Shown piece after piece: positions 1 through 5,908 of a stretch of 5,991 nt of DNA; positions within the stretch are counted from its first letter, which is position 1, and the number at the start of each line of letters is the position of its first letter. A program made the translations under genes and the position numbers. Under the pieces are notes generated by a model that saw nothing but the letters and a program-made list of their open reading frames with translations, was not told where the DNA came from and ran no database searches. The stretch comes from Porphyromonas sp. (GTDB lineage: Bacteria > Bacteroidota > Bacteroidia > Bacteroidales > Porphyromonadaceae): positions 1-5,991 of the forward strand of contig JASBZJ010000117.1 of assembly GCA_029983495.1 (NCBI GenBank), given 5' to 3'.

Positions 1-1194
1 CTCGACTTCGATACTACTCCCTACTCTAATAATAATTACACTTCGCAGAGCAACAATAACTCGTTTTATAACACCCTACAAAACGATAACGACTCGCCCT
101 ATAGCAATAGAAACCACAAATACAATAACGAATATAATACAAAGGTGCAACCGTCGTGGGAACGGAAGTCGAAGTACCAGAACAAACCTGCTTTTGCTAA
201 TAGATTTGCGAGTACACAAACAAGCACCCCAAACAATCGGCTTCCCAACAAGGAAAAATATCCCGAATCTCTCGAGGGGAGAGAGACCCATAATACAGCA
301 CAAAAAAAGCAATATCGTGGGTATAACTTGAATGCCGATAATCCCAAACACAAAGCCTCGGTAAAAAATAGCGATAGGGTTAGTCGAAACTCCCAAAAGA
401 ACAAAAGCACTAAAACATATATTCAACCGGCGGCTGAGTATGTACCACGCTTCCCTGAAGAAAAAGCGGGGAGTAGCGAACCCATTCGTTTAAATAAATT
501 CCTAGCTAATTCGGGTATCTGCTCGCGCAGAAACGCTGACCTACTTATAGCATCGGGAAAAATTAAAGTGAACGGCGAAGTAGTTACCACGATGGGAACC
601 GAAATTACAAGGCAAGACATTGTGGAATACAACGGGAAACGAGTTGAAATTGAGTCTCGTATCTATGTACTGCTCAATAAACCTAAGAATTGTATGACCA
701 CGAGCGACGACCCAGATGGACGAATGACCGTTATGGATCTCGTGAAAAATGCATGTAAAGAACGAATATACCCCGTAGGTAGGCTTGATAGAAACACTAC
801 TGGCGTTTTGTTGCTTACTAATGATGGGGATATGATGGCAAAGCTTTTACACCCAAGCTTTCTGAAAAAGAAAATATACCAAGTAACCCTTGATAGGCCT
901 GTTGAAGTAGCTCATATGCAACAAATAGCTCAGGGTATAGAGCTTTCAGATGGAGAAATACATGCCGATGCAATAAGCTATGTTAAGGAAGACGACTTTT
1001 CGGTTGTTGGAATTGAAATTCATAGTGGTAGAAATCGTATCGTTCGAAGGATATTCGAACATTTCGGCTACAAAATATATAAGCTGGATCGCGTGTACTT
1101 TGCTGGCCTCACAAAAAAGAATTTACCCCGAGGTAGGTGGCGCTACCTTACTGAAGAAGAAGTTATTCGCCTTAGAATGGGGAATTATGAATAA
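1..1194 (+). CDS. rluB: 23S rRNA pseudouridine synthase, RluB/RsuA family (5' end outside window)
   Basis: Converts a specific uridine in rRNA to pseudouridine; by family this is most likely RluB, acting on helix 89 of 23S rRNA during large-subunit assembly, though RsuA/RluE/RluF-type specificity cannot be excluded by eye. Counting codons from base 1, an S4 RNA-binding domain begins at about codon 162 (IRLNKFLANSGICSRR). The catalytic motif GRLDRNTTG follows, with its Asp at bases 787-789. The family C-terminal motif GRNRIVRRIFEHFG lies near codons 344-357. The frame has no stop from base 1, so the true start is upstream. The GTG at 145 is an unlikely start because the same Asn/Ser/Tyr-rich composition continues on both sides of it. 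About 160 residues of low-complexity, hydrophilic sequence precede S4: the first 48 codons include 14 Asn and 6 Tyr, then the tract becomes Lys/Arg/Gln/Pro-rich. asnS follows after 35 bases with no terminator visible, suggesting cotranscription. Confidence 0.93.
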   Translation, partial: LDFDTTPYSNNNYTSQSNNNSFYNTLQNDNDSPYSNRNHKYNNEYNTKVQPSWERKSKYQNKPAFANRFASTQTSTPNNRLPNKEKYPESLEGRETHNTAQKKQYRGYNLNADNPKHKASVKNSDRVSRNSQKNKSTKTYIQPAAEYVPRFPEEKAGSSEPIRLNKFLANSGICSRRNADLLIASGKIKVNGEVVTTMGTEITRQDIVEYNGKRVEIESRIYVLLNKPKNCMTTSDDPDGRMTVMDLVKNACKERIYPVGRLDRNTTGVLLLTNDGDMMAKLLHPSFLKKKIYQVTLDRPVEVAHMQQIAQGIELSDGEIHADAISYVKEDDFSVVGIEIHSGRNRIVRRIFEHFGYKIYKLDRVYFAGLTKKNLPRGRWRYLTEEEVIRLRMGNYE

Positions 1195-1229
1195 TAACGC
1201 TTTACACTTATAATACTAGCTTTATTCCT

Positions 1230-2628
1230 ATGGTTAGAACACTTATAAAGGATGTTTTTAAAGCTCCGAAAATCGATTCTAAAATACTCGTTAAAGGATG
1301 GGTACGCACCCGTAGAGGAAACAAAAACGTTTCGTTTGTTGCACTAAACGATGGTAGCACTATCCACAACCTCCAAATAGTTGTTCCTAGCGATAAGTTC
1401 CCCGCCGAGCTTATTTCGAACATTACTACAGGCGCATCGCTTGCTGTTGAAGGAACATTAGTAAGTTCGCAAGGTGCTGGTCAACAAGTTGAAGTTCAAG
1501 CTGATAAGATAGATATCTATGGTACATGCGACCCGAATACTTATCCTCTCCAAAAAAAAAGGTCACTCCCTTGAATTCCTAAGAGAAAAAGCTTATCTGC
1601 GCCCTCGTACCAATACTTTTGGGGCTGTATTGCGTATCCGCCACAACATGGCTATTGCTATCCACACCTTTTTTCACCAAAAGGGCTTTTACTATATACA
1701 CACCCCCATCATTACGTCAAGTGACGCTGAAGGAGCAGGTCAAATGTTCCGTGTAACAACTCTCGACCTCGAAAAACTACCTCGAAATAATGATGGGCAA
1801 GTGAATTACAAAAAAGACTTCTTTGGGAAGCCAACGTCATTAACAGTTTCGGGTCAACTTGAGGGAGAACTTTGTGCATTAGCACTTGGATCAATATATA
1901 CTTTTGGTCCAACGTTTCGCGCAGAAAACTCCAATACACCTCGCCACCTTGCCGAGTTTTGGATGATTGAACCCGAAATAGCATTCTTTGATGTTAACGA
2001 TAATATGGATCTCGCTGAGGAATTTACGAAACATTGTGTTCAATGGGCACTCGACAATTGCCTTGACGACCTTAAATTCCTAAGCGAACACTACGACAAG
2101 GAACTTATCAACCGCCTACACTTCGTTCTCGAAAAACCATTCGACCGAATTACCTATACACAAGGTATTAATATCCTTACCGAAGCTATTCAGAATGGCA
2201 AAAAATTCGAATTCCCAGTTTATTGGGGCGCCGACCTTTCGAGTGAACATGAACGTTATCTTGTGGAAGAACATTTCCGCAACCCTGTAATAATGACCGA
2301 TTACCCGAAAGAGATAAAAGCGTTCTACATGAAGCAGAACGTCGATGGGAAAACAGTTCGTGGTATGGATGTTCTATTCCCTCAAATTGGAGAAATTATT
2401 GGTGGAAGTGAACGTGAAGATGACCTCGAAAAGCTAAAATCGCATGCCGAAGCGATGGGCGTTCCCGAAAAAGATATTTGGTGGTACCTCGATACACGTC
2501 GTTTTGGTTCTGTTCCTCATGCTGGCTTCGGGCTAGGATTCGAACGATTACTATTGTTCGTAACAGGTATGACGAATATTCGCGATGTTATCCCATTCCC
2601 CCGAACACCCAATAATGCCGAATTCTAA
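1230..2628 (+). CDS. asnS: asparagine--tRNA ligase (AsnRS), frame broken by an extra A in an A9 run
   Basis: Class II aminoacyl-tRNA synthetase that charges tRNA-Asn with asparagine in the cytoplasm. The gene is read in two frames: ATG 1230 to about 1560, then from GGT 1561 to TAA 2628. Joined at the A run it gives about 465 residues, the normal AsnRS length. The first part is the OB-fold anticodon-binding domain ([20 protein letters not shown], near residues 20-40). The second part is the catalytic core: motif 1 with Pro159 (HTPII), motif 2 with Arg230 ([16 protein letters not shown]), and motif 3 with Arg439 ([12 protein letters not shown]). Read literally, the first frame runs into RSLP and a stop at 1572-1574, which would leave only the anticodon domain. 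No other defect is seen over the 1,068 bases downstream, so the gene is either functional (sequencing error or slippage) or very recently broken. It probably shares a transcript with the upstream pseudouridine synthase and ends at the terminator near 2756-2799. Confidence 0.93.
1552..1560 (+). other. A9 homopolymer at the asnS frameshift
   Basis: Nine consecutive A residues follow C1551. The conserved AsnRS reading (Pro-Leu-Gln-Lys-Lys-Gly-His-Ser) needs CAA AAA AAA GGT, which has eight A residues. The extra base moves translation out of the downstream frame, so a +1 shift, or loss of one A in the transcript, is needed to restore it. Such runs are prone to sequencing and assembly errors and also to RNA polymerase slippage. 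Confidence 0.9.
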
Positions 2629-2668
2629 GGGGTTATTGGTAAAACAAAATCGAATTTATTACTTTGGT

Positions 2669-2676
2669 TACTTTTG
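2669..2676 (+). promoter_or_regulatory. candidate Bacteroidota -7 element TACTTTTG
   Basis: Matches the TAnnTTTG consensus of the Bacteroidota housekeeping sigma factor exactly. No TTTG element is seen 19-21 bases upstream, so support is one-sided, and chance matches are common in AT-rich DNA. Transcription from here would start near 2682 and run into the strong terminator at 2756-2799, giving a short RNA, or read through to the thioesterase gene. Confidence 0.25.
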
Positions 2677-2755
2677 GTATGTTTCGGCCAACTAGCCAAA
2701 TAAGCATTTTCCTTATGCTAAACTTCAAAACATCTTTATAATGTAATGGGCTTGT

Positions 2756-2799
2756 AGTACCATTGGGCGAAGTTAGTTCGTCCAATGGTATTTCTTTTT
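2756..2799 (+). terminator. strong intrinsic terminator after asnS
   Basis: Bases 2758-2771 pair with 2777-2790: a 14-bp stem (outer arm TACCATTGG/CCAATGGTA, inner CGAA/TTCG) with one G-U pair and a 5-base loop. It extends weakly outward to 2756. A T-rich tract (TTTCTTTTT, 2791-2799) follows directly. It separates the pseudouridine synthase-asnS unit from the thioesterase gene. The stem could also act in the other direction, but no gene faces it from the right. Confidence 0.88.
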
Positions 2800-2827
2800 C
2801 ATCACCTCTTTGTTCAAAAGTAAAACC

Positions 2828-3289
2828 ATGAATTGTTCAATACAAAGCTACTACGGCAATGAATACAGTTACTGCTTCGGTTGCGGGAAAAATCACGCAT
2901 CAGGGTTGCACCTCGAAAGCTTCCTACAAAACGATGGCTCAACCATAATGCAAACTACACCACCCGAAGAATATACCGGAGGGGTTCCCCACAACTTATA
3001 TGGGGGGTACATGGCTATGCTTTTCGATTGCCATGGCACTGCATCGGCAGCCGCATTCTATCTCGAAAACTGTGGAAAGGAACTTTCAGCCGAAAATATG
3101 GAGCGGTTTGTTACCGCTCACCTCGATATCGACTTCCTCGCACCAACACCAATGCATTTACCAATTACCGTAACGGCTCAACCTATAGAGGTTACCGAGC
3201 GCAAAGTTATTCTTACACTATCGTTAGAAGTTGATGGAAAAATTACGGCGAAAGCAAAAATGGTAGCAGTACGCTTTAGAAAAGCATAG
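2828..3289 (+). CDS. hot-dog-fold thioesterase, PaaI-like
   Basis: A 153-residue soluble protein, the usual single hot-dog domain length, probably cleaving acyl-CoA thioesters; the substrate cannot be inferred from sequence. An N-terminal CFGCGKNHASGLHL segment (residues 16-29) matches the CxxC...N..GL signature common in one PaaI-like subgroup. The hot-dog helix is preceded by PHNLYGGYMAMLFD (54-67), where Asp67 sits at the usual catalytic acid position. The second half has LDIDFLAPTP (98-107) and a final strand with KAKMVAVRF, both typical of the fold. I chose ATG 2828; an in-frame TTG at 2810 would add six residues (MFKSKT) but is a weaker start. The gene lies alone between two terminator-like elements, so it is probably monocistronic. 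No convincing promoter was found directly upstream; the nearest exact -7 match is at 2669, before the terminator hairpin. Confidence 0.85.
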   Translation: MNCSIQSYYGNEYSYCFGCGKNHASGLHLESFLQNDGSTIMQTTPPEEYTGGVPHNLYGGYMAMLFDCHGTASAAAFYLENCGKELSAENMERFVTAHLDIDFLAPTPMHLPITVTAQPIEVTERKVILTLSLEVDGKITAKAKMVAVRFRKA

Positions 3290-3335
3290 CTCCTCGGCTA
3301 GCCCAAGCGAACCTATTTTCACAAATTCATTTAGT

Positions 3336-3363
3336 AGAAGTACGTTTTACTCTTCTTTTTTTT
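3336..3363 (+). terminator. weak candidate terminator after the thioesterase gene
   Basis: AGAAG (3336-3340) pairs with CTTCT (3352-3356), possibly extended inward by two A-T pairs across a 2-base bulge. The T run covers 3356-3363 (eight T). The stem is short and AT-rich, so termination would be partial at best, but position and T run suit the end of this transcript. Confidence 0.35.
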
Positions 3364-3364
3364 G

Positions 3365-3372
3365 TAGTTTTG
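3365..3372 (+). promoter_or_regulatory. candidate promoter -7 element TAGTTTTG for the 3518 gene
   Basis: Exact match to TAnnTTTG. About 20 bases upstream the sequence is CGTTTTAC, a poor match to the TTTG -33 box. Placement just after a T run and ahead of the only downstream gene favours a real promoter. Transcription would begin near 3379 and give a leader of about 140 bases before ATG 3518. Confidence 0.45.
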
Positions 3373-3376
3373 CAGA

Positions 3377-3480
3377 GGGCATAGGTCGATCTTCTTTGGA
3401 GGATGATTGTCTGCCCAATATAGAGTTCTCGTTTTTTTGGGGATCTATGGCTTAAAGTAAAACGCAAAAAGCCAAGCGTT
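3377..3480 (+). other. possible structured 5' leader upstream of the 3518 gene
   Basis: Non-coding stretch with several pairings. GGGCA (3377-3381) can pair with TGCCC (3412-3416), enclosing a 6-bp hairpin ATCTTC/GAGGAT (3389-3394 with 3399-3404, loop TTTG). Further on, TGGCTT (3448-3453) can pair with AAGCCA (3469-3474), and AACGC (3461-3465) with GCGTT (3476-3480); the last two interlock and look mutually exclusive. A T7 run lies at 3432-3438. I do not recognise a known riboswitch class; chance pairing is possible. Confidence 0.25.
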
Positions 3481-3517
3481 AAATGTAATTGTAACTATAA
3501 TACTTAATGATAAGCCG

Positions 3518-4165
3518 ATGAAAACAGTATTCAAAGTGCTAATTGGTGTAGCAGCTCTTGCATTAGTGTACCTCTGTGCGCGTAGTATTGCTGCTCCTGT
3601 GGAGTTCGATAAGCTCCAAAGTAAAAGAGAAGTGGCAATAAAAAAGAGACTCAAAGAAATTGCCTCCTACGAAGTTGCCTATAAAACCGTTCACAACAAG
3701 TTCGCAACTAGCGAAGAACTAATCAACTTCCTTGAAAATGGTCAGCTTTACTATGTTAATGCCGATGGAGATTACACCGATGAAATGCGCGACAAAGGCA
3801 TTAGTGAACAAGAAGCTGCAGCTAAAGGGCTAATAAAACGTGATACTGTTCGGGTGAGCGTTAAGGATAGCCTACTGAGAGGGAAAGAGTATTCCTCAGC
3901 TAGCGACATACTAAAAGTGCCAGGCTTTGAAGCGAACAATATCGGAATTAATACAAACATTATCGACCAATATATCGGCAACGATACTGTGCACATTTCG
4001 GTTTTCGAAGCTTTCGTTCCGATGGATGTTTACCTATCTGACCTTGATGGTCAAATTCTCAAAGAAAAAGTTGATGCAGCCAAAAAACTCAACGATGGGA
4101 AGGGTTACCCTGGGTTAAAGATAGGTTCGCTTGACGAACTAAAACTTACTGGTAACTGGGAATAG
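3518..4165 (+). CDS. membrane-anchored protein of unknown function, conserved in Bacteroidales
   Basis: 215 residues. An N-terminal hydrophobic helix (about 4-21, after the basic MKTVFK start) should act as an uncleaved signal anchor, leaving residues 27-215 in the periplasm. A charged, probably helical stretch follows (31-60, rich in Lys/Glu). Residues 61-85 (KFATSEELINFL, then a short hydrophobic run) resemble the 'YT..FDELI.F' region I recall from similar Bacteroides hypothetical proteins encoded near DUF3822 and rsmD. The C-terminus GYPGLKIGSLDELK...GNWE (197-215) is also recalled as typical of that group. Cys20 does not sit in a good lipobox (VYLC), so lipoprotein status is doubtful. The long leader ending at ATG 3518 and the terminator at 4241-4289 suggest a single-gene transcript. 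The function is unknown; the overall shape (anchor, helix, small periplasmic domain) is loosely pilin-like, but no prepilin peptidase site is evident. Confidence 0.85.
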   Translation: MKTVFKVLIGVAALALVYLCARSIAAPVEFDKLQSKREVAIKKRLKEIASYEVAYKTVHNKFATSEELINFLENGQLYYVNADGDYTDEMRDKGISEQEAAAKGLIKRDTVRVSVKDSLLRGKEYSSASDILKVPGFEANNIGINTNIIDQYIGNDTVHISVFEAFVPMDVYLSDLDGQILKEKVDAAKKLNDGKGYPGLKIGSLDELKLTGNWE

Positions 4166-4240
4166 TTTTAGTTATTAAGGGGTAAAGTTAATAGTACACG
4201 GCTCCCCTATTCTTATTGTAAGTATTTCATCTTTATAATT

Positions 4241-4289
4241 AAAGCCTAGAGACTTTCTTTCATCATAAGTTTCTAGGCTTTTCCTTTTT
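4241..4289 (+). terminator. strong intrinsic terminator after the 3518 gene
   Basis: AAAGCCTAGA (4241-4250) pairs perfectly with TCTAGGCTTT (4272-4281). The stem continues inward with a G-U pair and four more pairs (4252-4255 with 4267-4270), giving 15 bp around an 11-base loop. A T-rich tail (TTCCTTTTT) runs to 4289. It implies that DUF3822-rsmD needs its own promoter between 4290 and 4376, where the nearest match is TACTTTTC at 4360-4367 (one mismatch, no -33 box). Confidence 0.87.
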
Positions 4290-4376
4290 CAAAACTTCGC
4301 ACTTTGTTCCTAAGTGCTATAGTTCTTCAACTCAATTTATTTTAGCCCCTCGAATGGGATACTTTTCATAAGGTAT

Positions 4377-5216
4377 ATGAACGCAGAAAATCGAACTTTG
4401 CCACCTATTGCGGAAAACGATGCTTCGCAATACACCCTTTCGCTTTTCCTTTTTCCTGAGGGGGTAAATACGATCATTGCACACAATGGGAACTTGCAAA
4501 TAGCTAGGGAATACTATTTCCCATACAGCATACCATCAACCGCTAACAATAATGATAATACAACCCTTCTAGCCGATACTCTATACGATAACCCATTCTT
4601 GCTTTATAACTATTCAAAGGTTCGTATATTTTTTGTAGCTAATAGTTTTGTTGCAATTCCTCCTGCCGTAAACGACAACAAGCTTAGTTCTCAATGGCTT
4701 TCATTTTCATCAAACGACGATAAAACAAATACATATATTGGAACCTTCAATCTATCTTTACCACAAGCTCCTCTTATTGTTGCGAGGGGGAATGCTGAAA
4801 GCCTTAACTTTTTACGACGAACGTATATTGGGGCAACAATATTTCCTTCTATTGTAGCCTTAACCAACCAAACAATAAAACAATCGCTTACTTCACCTCT
4901 TAGGGTAGCGTCCATACTCGTTTCGGAAGAAAAAATTGAAATTGCATTAGCCTTACGTGGCGAAGTTCTTTACTGCAACACACTTCCCTTATACACCTAT
5001 AAGAAAAGTAACCAACAAACCGATTTACTTAACCTTATTATATACTATTGGAGTGCTATGTGCAAATCGTATAACATCGAATGGACCGTTGGCGATAGGC
5101 TTAACATCATATTTTCTCCCGCTTTCGAACACACAAAAGACCTAACAAAGCAACTCGACAAAATTTTTGAAGAAATGGGAGTGAGTATTAACTTTTCAAG
5201 TATTACTGAACTATGA
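4377..5216 (+). CDS. DUF3822 family protein
   Basis: 279 residues, about the usual length of this Bacteroidota family of unknown function. Assignment rests on overall pattern and on its position immediately before rsmD, which is the common Bacteroidales arrangement. Visible blocks are an N-terminal strand region (YTLSLFLFPEGVNTII, 19-34), KVRIFFVANSFVAIPP (81-96), a central VASILVSEEKIEIALAL (177-193), and IIYYWSAMCKSYNIEW (221-236). From memory, a Bacteroides member has a solved structure with an actin-like (ASKHA) fold; this fits two beta-rich halves, but I see no clear phosphate-binding DxG motif, so ATP binding is doubtful. No signal peptide or membrane helix is seen, so the protein is cytoplasmic. 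Its stop codon overlaps the rsmD start as ATGA, suggesting translational coupling and perhaps a shared role in 16S rRNA processing, which is inference only. Confidence 0.85.
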   Translation: MNAENRTLPPIAENDASQYTLSLFLFPEGVNTIIAHNGNLQIAREYYFPYSIPSTANNNDNTTLLADTLYDNPFLLYNYSKVRIFFVANSFVAIPPAVNDNKLSSQWLSFSSNDDKTNTYIGTFNLSLPQAPLIVARGNAESLNFLRRTYIGATIFPSIVALTNQTIKQSLTSPLRVASILVSEEKIEIALALRGEVLYCNTLPLYTYKKSNQQTDLLNLIIYYWSAMCKSYNIEWTVGDRLNIIFSPAFEHTKDLTKQLDKIFEEMGVSINFSSITEL

Positions 5217-5770
5217 GGATTATAGGAGGAGACTTTGCCCGTCTTCGTTTTGACGTTCCAAAAGGACTTAAGTTGCGCCCCACAACCGACATGGCTAAAG
5301 AAGCACTTTTTTCTACACTGTCATCTATTATCAAATTCGATGGGATACGAGTACTTGATCTGTTCTCGGGTACTGGAAGCATTGGGCTTGAGTTCATTTC
5401 TCGAGGGGCAGAACTCGTTTACTTTGTCGATAAAAAACCTCGTCACATAGATTTTATAAAAAGCACTGTGAACAAACTTAACGTAAAACATAAAGCCCAG
5501 TTTGTTGTAGGAGATGTAACAAAGTTTCTTAGCCATAATGCAAACAAAATTGCTACATTCGACGTTATTTTTGCAGATCCCCCTTACGAACTCCCTGTAA
5601 TTCCATCGCTTCCTGATATCATTTTTTCGTCCAGCCTATTATCACATGACGGTCTTCTTGTTATTGAACACCCTAATTCGATTAGCTTTGAATCTACCCA
5701 CCCCAATTGTATTAAACACAAAAACTACAGTGCTGTAAACTTTTCATTCTTCAGACAAAGCAACAAATAA
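5213..5770 (+). CDS. rsmD: 16S rRNA (guanine(966)-N(2))-methyltransferase RsmD
   Basis: Methylates the exocyclic amine of G966 (E. coli numbering) in 16S rRNA using S-adenosylmethionine, late in small-subunit assembly. The 185-residue length is close to the family norm. Visible motifs, in order: MRIIGGDFARLRF start, RPTTDMAKEALF (22-33, the family RNA-binding signature), SAM-binding motif I LDLFSGTGSIGLE (48-60), acidic Asp73 in FVDKKP after strand 2, GD at 100-101, and catalytic DPPY (122-125). The C-terminal IEHPN (151-155) is also typical. The start ATG at 5213 overlaps the DUF3822 stop by four bases, so expression is probably coupled. No intrinsic terminator is obvious after TAA 5770; the promoter of the tRNA begins at once, so read-through into the tRNA is possible. 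Confidence 0.96.
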   Translation: MRIIGGDFARLRFDVPKGLKLRPTTDMAKEALFSTLSSIIKFDGIRVLDLFSGTGSIGLEFISRGAELVYFVDKKPRHIDFIKSTVNKLNVKHKAQFVVGDVTKFLSHNANKIATFDVIFADPPYELPVIPSLPDIIFSSSLLSHDGLLVIEHPNSISFESTHPNCIKHKNYSAVNFSFFRQSNK

Positions 5771-5802
5771 TTTTGGTTTTTACTTTTTTATTTGTACCTT
5801 TG
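5771..5802 (+). promoter_or_regulatory. sigma-ABfr-type promoter of the tRNA-Cys gene
   Basis: TTTTG at 5771-5775 is the -33 box and TACCTTTG at 5795-5802 the -7 box, with 19 bases between them. This matches the Bacteroidota housekeeping consensus (TTTG, N19-21, TAnnTTTG) fully. Transcription should start near 5809, about 30 bases before the mature tRNA 5' end. Confidence 0.85.
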
Positions 5803-5837
5803 CACTCGCTGTTCAACTGAGAATGGCATGCCTACTT

Positions 5838-5908
5838 GGTGCGTTGGCCGAGCGGTTAGGCAACGGTCTGCAAAACCGTGTACGGCGGTTCGATTCCGCC
5901 ACGCACCT
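5838..5908 (+). tRNA. tRNA-Cys (anticodon GCA)
   Basis: Full cloverleaf, 71 bases without CCA. The acceptor stem GGTGCGT (5838-5844) pairs with ACGCACC (5901-5907). The D stem GCC/GGC is 5847-5849 with 5859-5861. The anticodon stem ACGGT/ACCGT is 5863-5867 with 5875-5879, with loop CTGCAAA and anticodon GCA at 5870-5872. The T stem GGCGG/CCGCC is 5884-5888 with 5896-5900, with loop TTCGATT. The discriminator is T5908; U73 is a known identity element for cysteinyl-tRNA synthetase, supporting the assignment. CCA is not encoded (CT follows), so it must be added after transcription. The gene has its own promoter. Confidence 0.98.

Noticed and set aside
145..147. GTG as the start of the pseudouridine synthase
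   Set aside because: The same frame is open back to base 1 with matching low-complexity composition, so the start is more likely outside the window.
76..426. Hydrophobic minus-strand reading frame opposite the pseudouridine synthase
   Set aside because: It is an antisense shadow of the low-complexity Asn/Lys-rich coding tract, with no family resemblance or start context.
1519..1560. ATG 1519 as the start of a separate catalytic protein
   Set aside because: The first residues from this ATG are an out-of-frame reading of the conserved AsnRS anticodon-domain end; conserved sequence begins only after the A run.
2810..2812. TTG start for the thioesterase
   Set aside because: An ATG six codons later fits the family start better and no ribosome-binding signal favours the TTG.
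3448..3480. H-type pseudoknot of the two interlocking helices, as in preQ1 or SAM-II riboswitches
   Set aside because: Only one base separates the two 3' strands, too short to cross a 6-bp stem, and the consensus bases of those classes are absent.
3575..3577. Cys20 of the 3518 protein as a lipoprotein attachment site
   Set aside because: The preceding residues VYL do not fit the lipobox, which needs a small residue at -1.
5825..5832. GGCATGCC perfect palindrome just before tRNA-Cys
   Set aside because: Eight bases, no second copy nearby; most likely a chance feature of the tRNA leader.
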